Assembly (NCBI GenBank): GCA_000720805.1
Contig: JODI01000034.1
Location: 62,001-126,000, forward strand
Source: Streptomyces violaceoruber
GTDB taxonomy: Bacteria; Actinomycetota; Actinomycetes; Streptomycetales; Streptomycetaceae
Reading direction: 5' to 3'
DNA: 64,000 nt
Position 1 is the stretch's first letter. Every line of letters starts with the position of its first letter. Positions 58,423 through 64,000 of this stretch are shown here, one piece after another. The notes below the pieces were generated by a model. That model had not been told where the DNA came from, searched no databases, and saw only the letters and a list, made by a program, of their open reading frames with translations. A program made the position numbers and the translations under genes.

Positions 58423-61242
58423 TCACGGTTTCAGCACCAGCGAGTCGCTCGTGCTGTCGTCGACCGCCTTGTCGGAGAAGGACCAGTCCAGCAGCTCGCC
58501 GTCGGCCCACTTGTCCGTCTGGTCGACGTAGTGGGCGCTGTAGGCGTGCCCGGAGGCGCCGGAGAGGTTGATCCACTTCGACTTGTCGAGATCGCCGAGG
58601 TTGACCACCATCCGCATCGACGGCACCCACACGACGCCGTAGCCGCCCGCGGCGTTCCAGCCGGTCGCGTTGACCGCCGCCTCGCCGCCGCTGAGCTTCC
58701 AGGGGCCGCGGTTGAGCATGTACTGCAGGAAGCCGGGGCCCTCGGTGCCCAGGGTCTGGTTCTTCAGGAACAGGCGGTGCAGCCGGCCCCAGCTCCAGGT
58801 GTCGATGTCCTTGCCGAGCTTGGCGGTCAGCTCCCAGCGGGCGTCGATCATGGCCCGCTTGAACAGCTGGTCCCGGTCGGTCGCCAGGGGGCGGGTGCCC
58901 GACCTGGGCGTCTTCCACCAGTCGCTGTTCTCGTCGTCCATGAGGTTGCGGACCACCTCGAACCAGCGGTCGCCGCCGTCCGGCTGCGCCTGGTCGGCCT
59001 CGCGCTCGCCGCACTCACGCACCTTGACGGTGTCGTCGACCGGCCCCGTGGTGTTGACCGGGTCCACCCACAGGCACTGGCCCTCGACCCGCAGCTCCTT
59101 GGGCAGCTTGTTGCCGAAGGCGAGCTTGAGGATGTTGCGCCACACCGAGTTGAAGTAGGCGGCTGCCGCCGAGTCCGCGTCCTGGGTGTAGTCCCAGCCC
59201 TCCAGCAGCTCCTGCGCCTCGCGGACGTCCTTGTCGCCGACGTCGATCTTCAGCAGCCTGGGCACGAGCAGCTTGGCGATCTCGCTGCTGTTGTCCAGCT
59301 GCATCTGCCGCATGTCGTCGGTGGAGATCTTGCCGCCGCCCTTGATCTTCTGCTGGATCAGGTCGGTGATGCGCTGGCTGCGGGTGCCGTAGCCCCAGTC
59401 CGTGGTGAGCGTGTAGGGGTACTTGTCCTTGTCGACGACGGCCTGGTTGGCGGTGACGATGTAGCCGCGCTTCGGGTTGTACTCGTAGGGCAGCTGGTCC
59501 TGCTTGATGTACCCGGTCCACTTGTACTTGGAGTTCCAGCCGGGCGCGGGGATGGAGCCGTCGTCGCCCTTCGCGCGCGTGGGGATCCTGCCGGGCAGCG
59601 TGTAGCCGATGTGGTCGTCGGTGTCGGCGTAGACCAGGTTCTGCGACGGCACGTCGAACAGGGCGGCGGCCTTCCGGAAGTCCTTCCAGCCGGCCGCCTT
59701 GTCCATCGCGAAGACGGCGTCCATCGCGGTACCCGGGTCCAGCGCGGTCCACCTCAGGGCGATGCCGTAGCCGTCGCCGCGGTCGGGGGCGGAGGTGTCG
59801 ACGGTCGCCTTCCTGCCGACCTTCACCAGCTCCTTGTCGCGGTCGGACAGCAGGGGCATCCCGTCGCTGGTCTGCCGGACGACGATCTTCTTGGACGAGC
59901 CGCCGGCGACCTTGATGGTCTCCTCACGCGTGGTGAAGGGCTTGACCTTGCCGTCGTAGAGGTAGCCGTCGCCGGTGAGCTTCTCCAGGTAGAGGTCGGT
60001 GACGTCGACGCCGGAGTTCGTCATGCCCCAGGAGATGTTCTGGTTGTGGCCGATTATCACGCCGGGCATGCCCGCGAAGGTGTAGCCCGTGACGTCGTAC
60101 TGGCACTTCGCGGAGACCGTGCGGCAGTGCAGGCCCATCTGGTACCAGACGGACGGCAGCGAGGCCGACAGGTGCGGGTCGTTGGCCAGCAGAGGCTTGC
60201 CGGTGATGGTGTGCTCACCACCGACCACCCAGGAGTTGGAGCCGATGCCGTTGCCGTTCACGCCGACGGCCGTGGGGACGTCGTCCAGGACCTCCTGGAG
60301 GCGCGAGAGCTGGCTCCCGAGGGCCGAACCGGCCGTTCCTGACGTACCCGAGGTGCCGCTCGCACCCGAGGTGCCGCTCGTGCCGGAGGTGCCGCTCGTG
60401 CCGGAGACTCCGCTTGTGCCACCGGTGGACGTGCCGCTGCCCGACGAGCCGTCACCACCGTCGAACGTCCCGGTCAGCTCGTCGTACTGGCCGGACTGGA
60501 CGATCGCCTGGTTGCGGCTGTAGGGGTATTCGGGATAGAGGTCGGCGATCTGTTTGGGGCCCAGGCGGCTGGTCATCAGGGCGCGGTCGATCTCGTCCTG
60601 CATGTTGCCGCGCAGGTCCCAGGCCATCGCCTTCAGCCACGAGACCGAGTCGACCGGGGTCCACTTCTCGGGCTTGTAGTCGTTGGTGAAGCCGAGCGCC
60701 GCGTACTCCAGGGAGAGGTCCTTGCCGCTCTTGCCCTCGAGGTAGGCGTTGACTCCCTTGGCGTACGCCTGGAGGTACTTCTTCGTGGAGGCCGACAGTG
60801 TCTTGTCGTACTCCTGCTTCGCCACCCGGTCCCAGCCCAGGGTGCGCAGGAACTCGTCGTTGTCGACCTGGCCCTTGCCGAACATCTCCGACAGGCGCCC
60901 GGAAGTCATGTGGCGGCGCACGTCCATCTCGTAGAACCGGTCCTGCGCCTGGACGTAGCCCTGCGCCATGAACAGGTCCGCGTCGGAGGACGCGTAGATC
61001 TGCGGGATGCCGTAGCCGTCGCGCTTGACGTCCACGGGCCCGGACAGGCCCTCCAGCGTGATCGAACCCTTGGTCTGCGGGAACGAGGCCCGGACGGTGC
61101 TGATGGACCAGTACGCCCCGTACGCCACGCCTCCGATGAGGGCCAACACGAGGACAAATACGAGCAGACGGGCTTTGCGCCCCTTCTTCCTGCCGGACTT
61201 GCCGGGCTTGTGACCCGATGAGGCGGTGGTGGTGGGGGGCAT
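58423..61242 (-). CDS. Penicillin-acylase family N-terminal-nucleophile hydrolase
   Basis: This 939-residue protein has a membrane anchor or signal segment (ARLLVFVLVLALIGGVAYGA, about 25-45), an alpha-chain-like region (VDVKRDGYGIPQIYASSDAD, AYAKGVNAYL), then a Gly-Thr-Ser repeat linker (about 270-306). The beta chain begins at G-S335-N-S-W and continues GKPLLANDPHLSASLPSVWY, matching the autocatalytic cleavage site of the family. Such enzymes are Ntn hydrolases that cleave amides such as penicillins or acyl-homoserine lactones; the natural substrate here is unknown. ATG 61242 follows AAGGACAG. It is a single gene, divergent from the antiporter. Confidence 0.92.
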   Translation of the reverse strand: MPPTTTASSGHKPGKSGRKKGRKARLLVFVLVLALIGGVAYGAYWSISTVRASFPQTKGSITLEGLSGPVDVKRDGYGIPQIYASSDADLFMAQGYVQAQDRFYEMDVRRHMTSGRLSEMFGKGQVDNDEFLRTLGWDRVAKQEYDKTLSASTKKYLQAYAKGVNAYLEGKSGKDLSLEYAALGFTNDYKPEKWTPVDSVSWLKAMAWDLRGNMQDEIDRALMTSRLGPKQIADLYPEYPYSRNQAIVQSGQYDELTGTFDGGDGSSGSGTSTGGTSGVSGTSGTSGTSGTSGASGTSGTSGTAGSALGSQLSRLQEVLDDVPTAVGVNGNGIGSNSWVVGGEHTITGKPLLANDPHLSASLPSVWYQMGLHCRTVSAKCQYDVTGYTFAGMPGVIIGHNQNISWGMTNSGVDVTDLYLEKLTGDGYLYDGKVKPFTTREETIKVAGGSSKKIVVRQTSDGMPLLSDRDKELVKVGRKATVDTSAPDRGDGYGIALRWTALDPGTAMDAVFAMDKAAGWKDFRKAAALFDVPSQNLVYADTDDHIGYTLPGRIPTRAKGDDGSIPAPGWNSKYKWTGYIKQDQLPYEYNPKRGYIVTANQAVVDKDKYPYTLTTDWGYGTRSQRITDLIQQKIKGGGKISTDDMRQMQLDNSSEIAKLLVPRLLKIDVGDKDVREAQELLEGWDYTQDADSAAAAYFNSVWRNILKLAFGNKLPKELRVEGQCLWVDPVNTTGPVDDTVKVRECGEREADQAQPDGGDRWFEVVRNLMDDENSDWWKTPRSGTRPLATDRDQLFKRAMIDARWELTAKLGKDIDTWSWGRLHRLFLKNQTLGTEGPGFLQYMLNRGPWKLSGGEAAVNATGWNAAGGYGVVWVPSMRMVVNLGDLDKSKWINLSGASGHAYSAHYVDQTDKWADGELLDWSFSDKAVDDSTSDSLVLKP

Positions 61243-61514
61243 CGCTGTCCTTGCTGTCCTAACGCGAGCGGCAGGGCGGGCTGTGCTTTTGACTGAGCGC
61301 TGGAGCAACCATAGGCGCAGGGCCCGGTGCCACTTGACGCGGAGTCGGGAACCCGGACGGACGGGCGTTCGATCTTGCCGTGCCGAGCGTCAAGAAATCG
61401 TCAAGAGTTAGGTAAGGTAACGAAGTACTTGGATGCGAAACGATTCGCCGTCGTGTCCGATGTACGTGAGCCCGCGTGCGCGCTCCGCCCGCGGGCCAGG
61501 GAAGGGAACGGCCG

Positions 61515-63020
61515 CTGACTGTCCACCATCTCAACCAGCTCCTGCTCGTCTGCTCGCTCGTCCTGCTCGTCGCCGTCGCAGCGGTCCGGATCTCCTCGCG
61601 CAGCGGGCTCCCCAGCCTGCTCGTCTACCTGGGGATCGGCATCGCCATGGGCCAGGACGGCATCGGCGGCATCCACTTCGCCAACGCCGAACTGACCCAG
61701 GTCATCGGCTACGCCGCCCTCGTCGTGATCCTGGCCGAGGGCGGTCTCGGCACGAAGTGGAAGGAGATCAAGCCGGCCCTGCCCGCCGCCTCCGCACTGG
61801 CACTGGCGGGAGTGGCGGTGAGCGTCGGGGTCACGGCGACGGCCGCCCACTACCTGATCGGGCTGGAGTGGCGCCAGGCACTGATCATCGGGGCGGTCGT
61901 GTCCTCGACGGACGCGGCGGCGGTCTTCTCGGTGCTGCGCAGGATTCCCCTTCCCGCACGCGTGACGGGCACGCTGGAGGCCGAGTCCGGCTTCAACGAC
62001 GCCCCCGTGGTCATCCTGGTGGTCGCCTTCTCCACCGCGGGCCCGGTGGAGCACTGGTACGTGCTGCTCGGGGTGATAAGCCTGGAGCTGGCCATCGGTG
62101 CCGCCATCGGTCTCGCGGTGGGCTGTCTGGGCGCCTGGGGTCTCAGGCACGTCGCCCTGCCCGCCTCCGGCCTCTACCCGATCGCGGTCATGGCGATCGC
62201 CGTCACGGCGTACGCGGCGGGCGCGATGGCGCACGGCAGCGGCTTCCTCGCCGTCTACCTCGCCTCGATGATGCTCGGCAACGCCAAGCTGCCGCACTGG
62301 CCCGCCACCCGCGGCTTCGCCGAGGGGCTCGGCTGGATCGCCCAGATCGGCATGTTCGTCCTGCTGGGCCTGCTGGTCACGCCGCACGAGCTGGGCGACG
62401 ACGTCTGGCCGGCGCTCGTCATCGGGCTGGTCCTGACGATGGTGGCGCGCCCGCTGAGCGTCGTGCTGTGCCTGACGCCGTTCCGGGTGCCCTGGCAGGA
62501 GCAGACCCTCATGTCCTGGGCCGGGCTGCGCGGCGCGGTGCCCATCATCCTGGCGACCATCCCGATGGTGGAGGGCGTCGAGGCCAGCCGCCGGATCTTC
62601 AACATCGTCTTCGTGCTGGTCGTCGTCTACACCCTGATCCAGGGCCCGACTCTGCCCTGGCTCGCCCGCAAGCTGCGCCTGGGCGGCGACCCCGAGGCCG
62701 CCGACCTCGGCATCGAGTCGGCGCCCCTGGAGCGGCTGCGCGGACATCTGCTGTCCGTCGCGATCCCCGAGGGCTCGAAGATGCACGGCGTCGAGGTGGC
62801 CGAGCTGCGGCTGCCGGCCGGGGCCGCGGTGACCCTGGTCGTCCGGGAGGGAAAATCGTTCGTTCCGCTGCCCGCGACGGTACTGCGGCGCGGCGACGAA
62901 CTGCTCGTGGTCGCCACCGATCCCGTCCGGGACGCGGCGGAACGACGACTGCGCGCGGTCGGACGCGGCGGCAAGCTGGCCGGGTGGCTGGGCACGAACG
63001 GGATCGGGACGGGCCGTTAA
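61515..63020 (+). CDS. CPA-type K+/H+ antiporter with TrkA-C domain
   Basis: This 501-residue protein has about twelve transmembrane helices (such as LLLVCSLVLLVAVAAVRISS, IGAVVSSTDAAAVFSVLRRI with the S-T-D ion site, and ESGFNDAPVVILVVAFS). A C-terminal regulatory TrkA-C domain follows (EGSKMHGVEVAELRLPAGAA). It exchanges K+ or Na+ for protons. I place the start at CTG 61515 because it follows AAGGGAACG and gives the family N-terminus (TVHHLNQLLLVCS). The alternative GTG at 61476 adds 13 variable residues and has no ribosome site. Confidence 0.88.
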   Translation: MTVHHLNQLLLVCSLVLLVAVAAVRISSRSGLPSLLVYLGIGIAMGQDGIGGIHFANAELTQVIGYAALVVILAEGGLGTKWKEIKPALPAASALALAGVAVSVGVTATAAHYLIGLEWRQALIIGAVVSSTDAAAVFSVLRRIPLPARVTGTLEAESGFNDAPVVILVVAFSTAGPVEHWYVLLGVISLELAIGAAIGLAVGCLGAWGLRHVALPASGLYPIAVMAIAVTAYAAGAMAHGSGFLAVYLASMMLGNAKLPHWPATRGFAEGLGWIAQIGMFVLLGLLVTPHELGDDVWPALVIGLVLTMVARPLSVVLCLTPFRVPWQEQTLMSWAGLRGAVPIILATIPMVEGVEASRRIFNIVFVLVVVYTLIQGPTLPWLARKLRLGGDPEAADLGIESAPLERLRGHLLSVAIPEGSKMHGVEVAELRLPAGAAVTLVVREGKSFVPLPATVLRRGDELLVVATDPVRDAAERRLRAVGRGGKLAGWLGTNGIGTGR

Positions 63021-63294
63021 GGGCGTGTTTCGCACACTTCACACCTGCGGCAATCACAGGCGTACGTGCCGGTGGTACTCGTTTTCACAGGTGGCACGGG
63101 TCGTGATGCCTGTATGATGAAGGCGCATTCCGATCGAACCAACTCTGCCTGACGCAGTGCTGGCGCGACCGTACGGCGGCCGGGACGCCCCTCACTGGGC
63201 GCCGGTATCCACCGCAGTCCGCGCAAGAGGACAGCTCTCGGCGCCCCGGCCCCACACAGGGGACGCGCTACCAGGCGGCAGAAAGGCACGGGCC

Positions 63295-64000
63295 GTGGCA
63301 TCCACGGTCACCTCCGAGCCGTCGGCGAACGCGCCGGCCCCCTCGCGCCCGGGATACGGGCAGTTGCTGCGCACCCGCGGCGCCTGGACGTTCCTGCTCC
63401 CCGGCTTCGCGGCACGTCAGCCCTTCGCGATGCTCACCGTCTCCATCGTGCTGCTGGTGCGGCACACCACCGGCTCCTACGCCGCGGCGGGCGCCGCCGC
63501 GGCCGTCACCGGTGTCTCCATGGCCCTGTTCGCGCCCTACAGCGGCCGCCTCGCCGATCGCCACGGACAGCGTGCGGTCCTGATCCCGGGCGTCGTCGCG
63601 CACGCCCTGTCCGGCCTCGCCCTCACGGCGCTCGCGCTCTCCCACGCCCCACTGTGGGCGCTGCTCGCGGCGGCCGTGCCCACCGGTGCCTCCATCCCCC
63701 AGATCGGGCCCATGGTGCGCGCCCGCTGGGCCGTCAAGCTCCAGGACTCGCCCCTGATGTCCACGGCGGCGGCCTTCGAGTCGGTCACGGACGAGCTCAC
63801 CTTCGTCGTCGGACCGCTGCTGGCCACCGCCCTGTGCACCGCGGTCGACCCGGCGGCCGGCCTGGTCACGGAGGCGTCGCTGACCCTGCTCGGCGGTCTG
63901 CTGTTCGCCGCGCGGAGGAGCACCCAGCCCTCGGTCGGCGCCGTCGGCGGGCACGCGCGCGTGGAGCACGCCTCCGCTCTGCGCATCCCGGGAGTACGCG
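63295..64000 (+). CDS. MFS transporter, N-terminal part (runs off window)
   Basis: The 235 residues seen are the first half of a major facilitator permease. They include AWTFLLPGFAARQPFAMLTV, the loop-2 motif YSGRLADRHGQRAVLIPGVV (G-x-L-A-D-R-x-G), and helices through VGPLLATALCTAVDPAAGLV. GTG 63295 follows AAAGGCACGG. The 274-base gap 63021-63294 shows no gene. The substrate is unknown; this looks like an efflux-type protein. Confidence 0.88.
   Translation, partial: MASTVTSEPSANAPAPSRPGYGQLLRTRGAWTFLLPGFAARQPFAMLTVSIVLLVRHTTGSYAAAGAAAAVTGVSMALFAPYSGRLADRHGQRAVLIPGVVAHALSGLALTALALSHAPLWALLAAAVPTGASIPQIGPMVRARWAVKLQDSPLMSTAAAFESVTDELTFVVGPLLATALCTAVDPAAGLVTEASLTLLGGLLFAARRSTQPSVGAVGGHARVEHASALRIPGVR

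Overview
The window is high-GC actinobacterial DNA, and a Streptomyces is the best fit. Support comes from an SsgA-like sporulation protein (ssgE), a resuscitation-promoting factor, paired secreted PQQ-type propeller proteins, rare TTA (bldA) codons and the order of the conserved genes. From about 9 kb onward it looks like a conserved chromosomal core with small accessory modules. The first 9.6 kb is an accessory gene set.

Layout. (1) Bases 1-8292 hold a candidate biosynthetic cluster. Nine genes on the minus strand (chorismate mutase, MqnA-like enzyme, Dabb protein, DUF2000 protein, PaaK-like adenylating ligase, class IV aminotransferase, BacA/AerD/SalX-type prephenate decarboxylase, ornithine cyclodeaminase-like dehydrogenase, HisC-like aminotransferase) are followed by an Lrp/AsnC regulator and a divergent EamA exporter. 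Two operon genes carry TTA codons. Together they suggest a bldA-dependent route from chorismate and prephenate to an unusual cyclohexadienyl or cyclohexenyl amino or keto acid, activated by adenylation and exported. No NRPS or PKS module is present. Just upstream lie three tight inverted repeats and an orphan LuxR-type regulator without the phospho-acceptor Asp. (2) 9.9-24 kb: two membrane-anchored PQQ-propeller paralogues, an ABC-F protein, ispE, rsmA, rpfB, tatD, rsmI and a protein O-mannosyltransferase. (3) 24-33 kb: two tandem penicillin-binding proteins, ssgE, an Ohr-like protein, a serine hydrolase, RidA, EamA, YbaK, and a GNAT gene broken by an in-frame TAG.

(4) At 33168-33227 there is a 60-base Illumina Nextera adapter with an i7 index. 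It is a sequencing or assembly artefact that interrupts a small regulator gene, so the sequence across that point should not be trusted. (5) 33.4-45 kb: an MMPL transporter with its TetR regulator, a tricorn-type protease, a three-gene Baeyer-Villiger cassette with a divergent MerR regulator, and exonuclease III. (6) 45.8-51.2 kb: a two-component system divergent from an ABC/FtsX exporter pair, with a 2 x 23 bp tandem repeat between them.

(7) 52-64 kb: tRNA-Ala(CGC), then glpR, an acetyltransferase, mog, moaC, glp (moeA-like) and galU on one strand, a 5-formyl-THF cyclo-ligase, a penicillin-acylase family enzyme, a CPA-type antiporter and the start of an MFS transporter. The glp/glpR pair links molybdenum-cofactor-type genes to cell division in actinobacteria. 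All functions are read from sequence features and family knowledge; no database search was run.
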